NCBI GenBank assembly: GCA_039029315.1
Contig: JBCCGK010000193.1
Location: 1 to 11,385, forward strand
DNA: 11,385 bases
Direction: 5' to 3'
Origin: JBCCCJ01 sp039029315
GTDB taxonomy: Bacteria > Bacteroidota > Bacteroidia > J057
Position numbers and translations under genes: made by a program
The notes under the pieces: model-generated
The model's database searches: none
What the model saw: the letters and a program-made list of their open reading frames with translations, nothing else
What the model was told of the DNA's origin: nothing
In this document: positions 1 through 5,406 of the stretch, in pieces
Numbering within the stretch: position 1 is the first letter of the stretch
How the letters are laid out: each line of letters begins with the position of its first letter

Positions 1-8
1 AAAAACCG

Positions 9-98
9 CTAATCGGATGGTCCGGTGCGTTGCCGAATTTTGGGGGCCAGCTCGCCTAAACTGGTAAAAGTGTACGGTAAAGAGATTTGAATTTCCAT
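9..98 (-). other. Short unrecognised ORF after arsI, possibly decayed
   Basis: An ATG at 98 opens 29 codons, beginning MEIQISLPYTFTSLGELAP, and ends at a TAG at 11-9, just before the window edge. I recognise no family. If the MITE-like element at 119-279 and one copy of its TAA duplication are removed, this ATG lies only 16 bases after the arsI stop. It may therefore once have been the next gene of the ars operon. The early stop suggests a pseudogene remnant, a sequencing error or no gene at all. The downstream sequence is outside the window, so this cannot be settled here. Confidence 0.2.
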
Positions 99-118
99 TT
101 TGGCCAAAGTCAAACTAA

Positions 119-279
119 GAGACTGTTTTAAAATCTGTCGCTAATTTTTTGTATGCGTCTTTTTTCCTCGTCCTACAGCTTTTTTTGTTCTCATAGTGGG
201 GCTATGAGAACAAAAAAGAGCCTTGCCTGAGAAAAAAATACACGATAAACATTCTCAACACAGATCTCAAAACAGTCTC
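119..279. mobile_element. 161-bp MITE-like element with terminal inverted repeats
   Basis: The ends are inverted repeats: GAGACTGTTTTAAAATCTGT at 119-138 and, on the other strand, GAGACTGTTTTGAGATCTGT from 279 to 260, matching at 18 of 20 bases. A 3-bp direct repeat TAA flanks it (116-118 and 280-282), as expected of a target duplication. The two halves are imperfect inverted copies of each other almost throughout, meeting in a perfect hairpin at 181-217. It is too short to code for a transposase. GAG-starting ends with a 3-bp TNA duplication fit IS5-family elements of the IS1031/IS427 type, but that assignment is inference. The right end sits inside the arsI stop codon. Confidence 0.72.
181..217. 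repeat. Perfect 16-bp stem, 5-base loop hairpin in the MITE centre
   Basis: The arms are ttttttgttctcatag (181-196) and ctatgagaacaaaaaa (202-217), perfectly complementary, with loop tgggg. On either strand the 3' arm ends in A rather than T, so no U tract follows the stem and it is not a canonical intrinsic terminator. It lies downstream of arsI and could still protect the 3' end of the ars transcript or slow polymerase; that is inference. Confidence 0.8.
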
Positions 280-740
280 TAACAGCAGCCAGAATTTTGT
301 ATTTTCTGGCTTTCTGCTGTCACCTTTTCAAGGGGTTGGCAACAGGCATTGTCTTCTCCTGGCGCATAAAATGTTTCGCTGTTTCCTGAGGTATAGAACA
401 TTTCCCATTCGACGCCAGAAGGATCTTTGATCCAGCCTTTGGTTGATTTTGCGTAGCAGCAGACTGTGTCTCCCTCTTCCCTGAGTTGACCTTCCGCATT
501 GTCAACGCGACTATATAACTCCTGCAATTCATCAGGAGACTCAGCCTGAATGCCCAGATGCTCGATTCCTACCTGAGAAGGATCAGCTTGAACCATCGAG
601 AAATTTACTCTTGGATCATCCAGCATCCACTTGGCATAATCTGGCTTCCTGACTGTGGGTTCTGATTGAAAGAGGGCAGAATAAAAATCCACAGATTGAG
701 CAAGATTCTCTACTTTGATATTGACGTGTAGTCGTTTCAT
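279..740 (-). CDS. arsI: ArsI-family C-As lyase (VOC fold)
   Basis: Predicted nonheme-iron dioxygenase of the ArsI/CadI group within the vicinal-oxygen-chelate superfamily. ArsI enzymes cleave the carbon-arsenic bond of trivalent methylarsenicals and aromatic arsenicals, releasing arsenite in the cytoplasm. The 153-residue protein is near the family's usual length. It has the expected metal ligands His5, His61 and Glu113, and the vicinal pair Cys94-Cys95 in the DTVCCYAK motif that binds the arsenical. The segment KGWIKDPSGVEWEMFYT is characteristic. The tail carries two more cysteine pairs (Cys133-134 and Cys152-153). The start follows an A/C/T-rich leader directly, with no Shine-Dalgarno. 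It is the last recognisable ars gene, separated from sigZ by 291 bases, so it may have its own promoter. Its TAG stop is shared with the end of a MITE-like insertion. Confidence 0.9.
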   Translation of the reverse strand: MKRLHVNIKVENLAQSVDFYSALFQSEPTVRKPDYAKWMLDDPRVNFSMVQADPSQVGIEHLGIQAESPDELQELYSRVDNAEGQLREEGDTVCCYAKSTKGWIKDPSGVEWEMFYTSGNSETFYAPGEDNACCQPLEKVTAESQKIQNSGCC

Positions 741-741
741 A

Positions 742-781
742 TTATTGAGTTATTGAGTTATTGAGTTATTGAGTTAGTAAG
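742..781. repeat. 8-bp tandem repeat (TTATTGAG) in the arsI leader
   Basis: There are four perfect copies of TTATTGAG at 742-773 and a degenerate fifth (ttagtaag, 774-781). On the transcribed strand this reads as CTCAATAA repeated right up to the arsI start codon at 740. The transcript leader would contain almost no G and be unstructured. Copy number of such an array can slip in replication, which would change the leader length but not the reading frame. Confidence 0.9.
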
Positions 782-854
782 TTATTTTGGTGTTGGGTTA
801 AGTTGATTGCTGAGCTGAATTCAGTTTCATGACGTAGAAGGAAAGAAAAAGACG

Positions 855-889
855 CAAACTTTTTTTAAAAAAATGGTTCTTTGACAAAA
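855..889 (-). promoter_or_regulatory. arsI: Possible arsI promoter
   Basis: On the minus strand TTTTG (889-885) is followed after 22 bases by AAAGTTTG (862-855), a 7 of 8 match to the Bacteroidota -7 box TAnnTTTG. Transcription from here would give a leader of roughly 105-110 bases before arsI. The region is AT-rich, so chance matches are likely. The rest of the 741-1031 gap holds only simple repeats and no convincing gene. Confidence 0.25.
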
Positions 890-1000
890 GTTGTGGAAGC
901 AGGATTCTGGGATGGTGGGTTCTTGTGGGGAAGAGGTCATAAGCGAGCAAGAAAGGAATTATTACCGGCTCCACTAACATTGTCAAAGCACCAAAAAATT

Positions 1001-1034
1001 AATCAACCAATCACCAATCACCAATAACAAATCA
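1001..1034. repeat. Degenerate CCAATCA simple repeat at the sigZ 3' end
   Basis: On the plus strand the sequence runs as successive copies of a 7-base unit (ccaatca, ccaatca, ccaataa, caaatca), ending at the sigZ stop codon. It resembles the G-poor leaders found before acyl-CoA synthetase and arsI, but here it faces the wrong way for any gene in the window. Confidence 0.6.
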
Positions 1035-1616
1035 CTTACATTGGAACAAAGTGCAATCATTTCTGGGGGTGAATTCTAACAATTGGCCTTGTTGATTGAT
1101 CGAGACATGACAGCATTCCAGAATCAAGGTTTTTAGCTTTTCTCTTGCCCGCTGTATGCGACTTTTGGCACCGGAAAGACTGAGTTCCAGGCGATCTGCC
1201 ACGACTTGCTGAGATAGACCATCCAGATCTGCCCATTGAAGAGGCAGGGCGTAGGATGTTGGAAGCCCTCTCAGCAGCGGACGAATGCAAGCTGCCGCTT
1301 CCATGTGAAGCCCCTCCTCCTCTGATTCGGTGAAATCGGGATATTTGGCCAAAAGCTTTTCTTCCTTTTTCAGCTTTCTGAAGTGATCTGCAATGGCATT
1401 GGATGCAATCTGATACAACCAGGAGGCTGGATTGGAAATGCCACTGTCCTTGAGGCAAAACTCATAGACTTTGAGTAGTACCTCCTGATGAAGATCTGCA
1501 GCAAGATCCCGATCAGAAACCCGTTTGAGAATGAAGGCATATATCCGCTCTTGGTAGCTATCCCAAAAGGTTGGAACATCACACAATGGCATGGGGGGAG
1601 AAGAGGAAACTGTCAT
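1032..1616 (-). CDS. sigZ: SigZ-type ECF RNA polymerase sigma factor
   Basis: Predicted extracytoplasmic-function sigma factor of 194 residues. Region 2 spans about residues 16-85 (FWDSYQERIYAFILKRVSD, then the DLHQEVLLKVYEF segment and SWLYQIASNAIADHFRK). Region 4 spans about 112-165, with a helix-turn-helix ending in LSGAKSRIQRAREKLK. After region 4 there is a tail with CCH at 168-170 and further cysteines at 188 and 193, the tail type I associate with SigZ-like factors; metal(loid) binding by it is inference. The ATG at 1616 is chosen because it overlaps the aquaporin stop in ATGA, giving translational coupling; an open frame further upstream lies inside the aquaporin gene. No anti-sigma gene is adjacent. 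Its target promoters are unknown, although its place in an ars operon suggests an arsenic- or thiol-stress regulon. Confidence 0.85.
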   Translation of the reverse strand: MTVSSSPPMPLCDVPTFWDSYQERIYAFILKRVSDRDLAADLHQEVLLKVYEFCLKDSGISNPASWLYQIASNAIADHFRKLKKEEKLLAKYPDFTESEEEGLHMEAAACIRPLLRGLPTSYALPLQWADLDGLSQQVVADRLELSLSGAKSRIQRAREKLKTLILECCHVSINQQGQLLEFTPRNDCTLFQCK

Positions 1617-2395
1617 GGTGAGTGAGATTGTTTTTTTGACATCAAACGAAAGAGTGAGGAAGCCAGCAGACCTCCGAGAACAGGTCCAAGAATGTACACC
1701 CAAAACCAGCCGCCTGCTGCATCCGGGAAGGCTGCTGGTCCCCAGCCACCTATCCATGCGACCAGCCGTGGCCCCAAATCTCTGGCTGGATTCAATCCGG
1801 CTTGAGTAAAGGGAGCAATCAGGCTAATGATCATGGACACAGTCAGTCCAATGAACAATGGCGTGGTATTGTCAATCTGATCCTGATGATGCGTCAACAA
1901 CAAAATCATGCCTACCAACAACAATGTCCCAAAAGCTTCCAGTATCATCGCCTGAATGATGGACAAGCTGATCTTGTCTGCAAATCCTGGGTTGGGATAA
2001 TATTCTCCAAACATCATCGCTGATCGTTGAGATCCGACTTGCCCTCTTGTGATGCCTTCTGCTGCCTCAAACATGCCAATACTGGGCTCGAAGATCAACA
2101 GCAGGCTTACCCCAGCCAGAAAGGCTCCGATGAGCTGCCCTGAGAGATAGGGGAGGAGATGCTTGCGGTTGATGTTGCCAGCCAGGAGCATGGCTGCTGT
2201 TACAGCTGGATTCAGATGTGCCTGAGACAAATTTCTTGAAGCAAATATGCCCAGTGCTACCCCTATTCCCCAAATCATGGCAACTTCAAACAAACTCCCG
2301 AAGGCTCCGAACAAGACATCCCCGGCTACCGCTCCGCAACCAAAAAGCACCAGGATAAAGGTGCCGATCAATTCTCCTGCAAATTGGCGACTCAT
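1613..2395 (-). CDS. MIP-family aquaglyceroporin, probable arsenite channel
   Basis: A 260-residue inner-membrane channel of the major intrinsic protein family, near the normal length. The two half-membrane loops carry NPA at 62-64 (AHLNPAVTAAM) and NPARD at 202-206 (GLNPARDLGPR). Asp after the second NPAR is typical of glycerol-facilitator-type members, which also pass uncharged As(OH)3. In several bacteria, such as Sinorhizobium meliloti with AqpS, such a channel in an ars operon lets arsenite made by ArsC flow out down its gradient. That role is inferred here from position: it starts 2 bases after the arsC stop and overlaps the sigma factor start by 4 bases. No ArsB or Acr3 pump is in the window. 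Glycerol or water transport cannot be excluded from sequence alone. Confidence 0.88.
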   Translation of the reverse strand: MSRQFAGELIGTFILVLFGCGAVAGDVLFGAFGSLFEVAMIWGIGVALGIFASRNLSQAHLNPAVTAAMLLAGNINRKHLLPYLSGQLIGAFLAGVSLLLIFEPSIGMFEAAEGITRGQVGSQRSAMMFGEYYPNPGFADKISLSIIQAMILEAFGTLLLVGMILLLTHHQDQIDNTTPLFIGLTVSMIISLIAPFTQAGLNPARDLGPRLVAWIGGWGPAAFPDAAGGWFWVYILGPVLGGLLASSLFRLMSKKQSHSP

Positions 2396-2397
2396 GA

Positions 2398-3042
2398 CTA
2401 AAGATTCTGTGTGACCTGCGCGAACACAAAGGCCATTTCTGTGGCGATTTGTCGGGAACGAGCTGTATAGATCTCTGCTTGCTGGGGAGTGCCATCAGAG
2501 ACCTTGGGGTCCACATAGGTGAGCGGAATCCTGTGAGCCGCTCCAAATACAATTGGACACGCCTCATTGGCCTCATCGCAGGTCATAATCGCACAAAATC
2601 CTTGTTGTGGATTGGTTGGATCAGAATATACTTTGGACCAGGCTTCTATAGGAGGAATATTCGTCCCGTATTGAACTTGATAATGAGGGTTTTCTTGTTG
2701 AAGATCTCCCTCAATCTGAAATCCTTGCCCCCTCAGAGCCCTAATAGCATGCGGATGAAAAGCAGTGGATTCTGTGCCACCAGAATAGGTCTGAACCTTG
2801 TCAAAGCCATAACTATTGGCCAGAACCTTTGCCCAAATCTGCCCAAAATGACTTCTTCGGGAATTATGCGTGCAAATAAAAATCATGTCTGTTGGCATTC
2901 CTGTCCGCTCCTGCTGACTGATATACGTAGCGAGTTGGTGGAGGAGTGCCCGTCGCTCGCTCGAAATCTCCTCAAATGAGCTAGAAAGCGAAGCGACAAA
3001 AGCTTGAATGTCGGGATACAAAGAAGGAGCTTGTTTGACCAT
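2398..3042 (-). CDS. arsC: Arsenate reductase, low-molecular-weight phosphatase type
   Basis: Predicted cytoplasmic enzyme reducing arsenate to arsenite with thiol electrons. The anion-binding P-loop is C57-THNSR-R63 (CX5R), after a hydrophobic strand DMIFI. Two more cysteines follow at Cys155 and Cys162 in MTCDEANEACP, with the C-x6-C spacing of the thioredoxin-coupled ArsC of plasmid pI258, so a three-cysteine relay is likely. Asp178-Pro179 fits the catalytic Asp loop. The 214-residue form starting MVKQAPSLYP is preferred. A 36-codon extension in the same frame would overlap the end of arsR and looks non-coding. About 50 residues precede the P-loop, a longer N-terminus than in the roughly 130-residue classical enzyme; these are partly predicted helical and of unclear role. 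The gene sits 32 bases after arsR, and a palindrome overlaps its start codon. Confidence 0.9.
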   Translation of the reverse strand: MVKQAPSLYPDIQAFVASLSSSFEEISSERRALLHQLATYISQQERTGMPTDMIFICTHNSRRSHFGQIWAKVLANSYGFDKVQTYSGGTESTAFHPHAIRALRGQGFQIEGDLQQENPHYQVQYGTNIPPIEAWSKVYSDPTNPQQGFCAIMTCDEANEACPIVFGAAHRIPLTYVDPKVSDGTPQQAEIYTARSRQIATEMAFVFAQVTQNL

Positions 3043-3056
3043 TGTAAAAATACGAT
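3041..3056. promoter_or_regulatory. Second ArsR-like operator, overlapping the arsC start
   Basis: ATTGTAAAAATACGAT is identical to the palindrome before arsR except for one base in one arm (T for C). It covers two bases of the arsC ATG (3042-3040) and the 14 bases before it. Two such sites in 400 bp, each directly before a start codon, make chance unlikely. It may allow ArsR to block elongation or a second start of transcription at arsC. No well-spaced -33 box was seen upstream of this copy. Confidence 0.55.
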
Positions 3057-3074
3057 AGATAGGATGAAATTTTT

Positions 3075-3413
3075 TTAACAACAATTGTCCTGGCAGACAT
3101 CTGCCACCTCTTCCAAAAAGCCACCAAGCACGGAGGTAACCATCTGCCAATTCTCAGTATTAATGCAATAGCAGCTTTTGTTTGGGGCGATCTCTCCTTT
3201 GATAAGCCCTGCTTGTTTGAGGACTTTCAGGTGTTGGGAGACCGTGGCTTGCTTTAAGGGTAACTGCATCACAAAATCGTTACAGATACACTCTTTTTGC
3301 TTCATGAGGGTTTGCAAGATGGCAATGCGAGCGGGATGCGCAAGGGCTTTGGCCAGTTTTGCCAACATATTTTGTTCTGTTGAGAATTGATTTTTTGTTG
3401 TCTGATAAATCAT
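3075..3413 (-). CDS. arsR: ArsR/SmtB-family arsenite-responsive repressor
   Basis: Predicted 112-residue winged-helix repressor that dimerises on the operator and is released by arsenite. The core starts at about residue 12 (STEQNMLAKLAKALAHPARIAIL). Cys42-Ile-Cys44 in KECICNDF lines up with the CVC arsenic-sensing pair of E. coli ArsR. The recognition helix is in KQATVSQHLKVLKQAGL (54-70). Further cysteines lie at 81, 83, 107, 111 and 112, the last in a CQDNCC tail, so other sensing sites are possible. The start MIYQTTKNQF is chosen because it matches usual family N-termini and because a perfect palindrome lies at 3417-3432, within the upstream extension of the frame. It is the first gene of the ars operon and probably represses it. 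Confidence 0.9.
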   Translation of the reverse strand: MIYQTTKNQFSTEQNMLAKLAKALAHPARIAILQTLMKQKECICNDFVMQLPLKQATVSQHLKVLKQAGLIKGEIAPNKSCYCINTENWQMVTSVLGGFLEEVADVCQDNCC

Positions 3414-3416
3414 GAT

Positions 3417-3432
3417 ATCGTAAAAATACGAT
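3417..3432. promoter_or_regulatory. Probable ArsR operator at the ars promoter
   Basis: ATCGTA-AAAA-TACGAT is a perfect inverted repeat with 6-base arms, three bases upstream of the arsR start codon. ArsR-family proteins bind such dyads. It overlaps the candidate -7 box, so a bound repressor would block polymerase directly. Binding is inferred from position, symmetry and the second copy at arsC. Confidence 0.68.
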
Positions 3433-3452
3433 GGTAATTGGACCTGTGCAAA
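3421..3452 (-). promoter_or_regulatory. arsR: Candidate ars operon promoter
   Basis: On the minus strand TTTG (3452-3449) is followed after 20 bases by TATTTTTA (3428-3421), a 7 of 8 match to TAnnTTTG. The spacing fits the Bacteroidota -33/-7 pattern. The -7 box lies inside the operator and ends 7 bases before the arsR ATG, so the transcript would have almost no leader. Confidence 0.45.
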
Positions 3453-3769
3453 TAACAAATGATTTTGTCCTACGATCATTGACCTATTCATCAAAAAAGT
3501 ATTGTCAAAGAAGCCCTCTATGCCTCTGGTGATTCGGCCTGGCATATCATCGAGGATCAGTGAAGTGCACGCTTTTTTTGACCATATTTTGGACAGGAAG
3601 AATTCTTGTTGAGCACCCCAACATTTTCCAGGAATGACATATATGGTGTTTCATTGAGGGGAGTCTCTGCGTCTTTTATCATCTCCTATTGGCGATTCTC
3701 CCTAATTTTCCCCAATTTTCACCCAGCAATTTTCCAATTCACGAAACAACCAATAACTACTCGCTACTC
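3453..3769. other. Divergent intergenic region between arsR and acyl-CoA synthetase
   Basis: I see no supported gene here. The arsR frame stays open to 3545, but that extension runs through the operator and is not family-like. A small imperfect dyad (tgttg-N7-caaca) lies at 3607-3623. The last part, from about 3738, is an A/C/T-rich leader (acaaccaataactactcgct) leading into the synthetase start. No convincing plus-strand TAnnTTTG box was found. Confidence 0.5.
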
Positions 3770-5317
3770 ATGCTCAATCTCTCCGTCATTCTGGAAGACA
3801 GTGCCGCTCGTTATGCAGACAGGAATGCCTTCTTGTTCATGGACAAATCCTTTTCTTTCTCTCAAATCAATGCTGCAGCTAACCAAATCGCCAATGGCTT
3901 GAAAGAGATCGGCATTCAGCCAGGTGACAAGGTCGCCATCAGTTGCTTTAATTTGCCATATTTCCCAATGATTTATTTTGGGATTCTGAAGGCGGGAGCA
4001 GTTGTGGTGCCTTTGAGTGTGTTATTGAAAAAAGATGAAATTGCCTACCATTTGAATGACAGTGACGCGAAGGCATATTTTTGCTTTGTTGGGACAGAAG
4101 ATCTTCCCATGGGACAAATGGGGTGGGCTGGCTTCAATGAAGTTGCAGGATGCGAGCATTTTTATATGATCACACCCTCTCCTACGGATGCTTCCCCCAT
4201 CGAAGGCACCAAAACATTGGGCATGCTTATGGGAGGTCAATCTCCCGTGTTCGAAACAACAGCAACCAGTGCTGAAGACACAGCGGTGATCATCTATACC
4301 TCAGGCACAACAGGAAGACCCAAGGGCGCTGAGCTGACCCATAGCAACTTGCTACTCAATGCAATTTTGTCTTCGGATCTGGGCAAAATCAATCATGATG
4401 ATGTGCAACTCATCGTGCTGCCACTGTTTCATATATTTGCGATGACAGTCCTGATGAATGCCGGAATCTACCGGGGAAGCTGCAATGTTCTGTTGCCGAG
4501 ATTTGATGGAGAAGCGGTATTGGGCTTGATGCAAAAACACGGAGTCACCCTTTTTGCGGGTGTGCCGACCATGTATTGGGGCCTGTTGAATACCGACACA
4601 TCTGGCTTCGATCTGGAAGGAATTGCCAGCAAATTGCATACCTGTATCTCTGGTGGTGCGTCTCTTCCTGTAAAGGTGTTGGAAGATTTCGAAGCAAAAT
4701 TCAAGGTGCCAATACTGGAAGGTTATGGAATGTCGGAAGGCGCTCCTGTTGTTACCTTCAATCAACCAGGGATGGTCCGTAAGCCGGGAAGTATAGGCAC
4801 AGAGGTCTGGGGAGTAGAAGTGAAATTGGTCGATGAGAATGATCAGGAAGTGCCTGTCGGAGAGAAGGGCGAACTGCTTTATCGGGGGCACAATGTCATG
4901 AAAGGCTACTATCAACGACCAGAGGCCAACAAAGTGAGTCTTCGTGGCGGATGGATGCACTCAGGAGATGTTGCAGTTAAAGATGAAGATGGATACTATT
5001 ATATCGTTGACAGGACCAAGGACATGATCATTCGTGGGGGCTTGAATGTTTATCCAAGAGAGGTGGAGGAAGTGATGATGAAACACGAAGCCGTCTCTTT
5101 GGTCGCGGTGATTGGCGTGCCACATGAGCAGCATGGAGAAGAAATCAAAGCTTATGTGGTCTTGAATGACGGTCAAGCGATCAGTGAGGCAGACTTGATT
5201 GCCTGGACGAAGGAACGAATCGCTGCTTACAAATATCCACGTGAAGTAGAATACCTGGATGCGCTACCCATGAGTGCGACAGGCAAGATCCTCAAGAAAG
5301 AGTTGAGAAAGAGATAA
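3770..5317 (+). CDS. AMP-forming acyl-CoA synthetase (long-chain fatty acid-CoA ligase-like)
   Basis: Predicted member of the ANL adenylate-forming superfamily. It would activate a carboxylic acid with ATP to an acyl-adenylate and then transfer it to CoA, for beta-oxidation or lipid synthesis. The 515-residue protein has all core motifs: the phosphate loop YTSGTTGRPKG (176-186), the adenine-binding YGMSEG (319-324), HSGD with ribose-binding Asp400, hinge-region DRTKDMIIRGG (414-424) and catalytic Lys506 in SATGK. It resembles FadD-like medium/long-chain ligases, but chain length and substrate cannot be read with confidence. The start MLNLSVILED at 3770 is chosen because translation from 3689 would include 27 unfamily-like residues coded by the A/C/T-rich leader. 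It is a single gene, divergent from the ars operon, with no visible functional link to it. Confidence 0.9.
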   Translation: MLNLSVILEDSAARYADRNAFLFMDKSFSFSQINAAANQIANGLKEIGIQPGDKVAISCFNLPYFPMIYFGILKAGAVVVPLSVLLKKDEIAYHLNDSDAKAYFCFVGTEDLPMGQMGWAGFNEVAGCEHFYMITPSPTDASPIEGTKTLGMLMGGQSPVFETTATSAEDTAVIIYTSGTTGRPKGAELTHSNLLLNAILSSDLGKINHDDVQLIVLPLFHIFAMTVLMNAGIYRGSCNVLLPRFDGEAVLGLMQKHGVTLFAGVPTMYWGLLNTDTSGFDLEGIASKLHTCISGGASLPVKVLEDFEAKFKVPILEGYGMSEGAPVVTFNQPGMVRKPGSIGTEVWGVEVKLVDENDQEVPVGEKGELLYRGHNVMKGYYQRPEANKVSLRGGWMHSGDVAVKDEDGYYYIVDRTKDMIIRGGLNVYPREVEEVMMKHEAVSLVAVIGVPHEQHGEEIKAYVVLNDGQAISEADLIAWTKERIAAYKYPREVEYLDALPMSATGKILKKELRKR

Positions 5318-5326
5318 GATGAACAT

Positions 5327-5380
5327 GAACACTGAGACATTGAGCGATAGAAAGAAACTATGATGTATGTCTCAGTGTTC
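5327..5380. terminator. Inverted repeat between convergent genes, possible two-way terminator
   Basis: GAACACTGAGACAT (5327-5340) and ATGTCTCAGTGTTC (5367-5380) are perfect 14-base complements separated by 26 bases. The position, just after the synthetase stop and before the sulfatase stop on the other strand, suits a shared terminator. The long loop and lack of a U tract are unlike a classical intrinsic terminator, so it could instead be a mobile-element remnant or a protein-binding site. Confidence 0.45.
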
Positions 5381-5406
5381 GAGTAAAGGAACTTATTGTC
5401 TCTATC

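Noticed and set aside
181..217. Intrinsic terminator for the ars operon
   Set aside because: The stem is strong, but neither strand has a U tract after the 3' arm; it is the centre of the MITE-like element.
798..986. 62-codon minus-strand ORF in the sigZ-arsI gap
   Set aside because: Low-complexity AT-rich sequence, no recognisable domain, and it contains the poly-T/poly-A stretch near 860-873; more likely leader sequence.
1617..1757. Upstream extension of the sigma factor frame by 47 codons
   Set aside because: It lies wholly inside the aquaporin coding region; the ATGA overlap at 1616-1613 gives a better start.
3043..3150. 36-codon N-terminal extension of arsC
   Set aside because: It overlaps the end of arsR, covers the intergenic palindrome, and its residues do not look like the family.
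3414..3545. 44-codon N-terminal extension of arsR
   Set aside because: It would put the promoter and perfect operator inside the coding region; the shorter start matches ArsR N-termini.
3689..3769. 27-codon N-terminal extension of the acyl-CoA synthetase
   Set aside because: Its codons come from the A/C/T-rich leader and the residues are unlike the family.
4352..4960. 202-codon minus-strand ORF within the acyl-CoA synthetase gene
   Set aside because: Antisense shadow of a strongly conserved gene; no recognisable motif.
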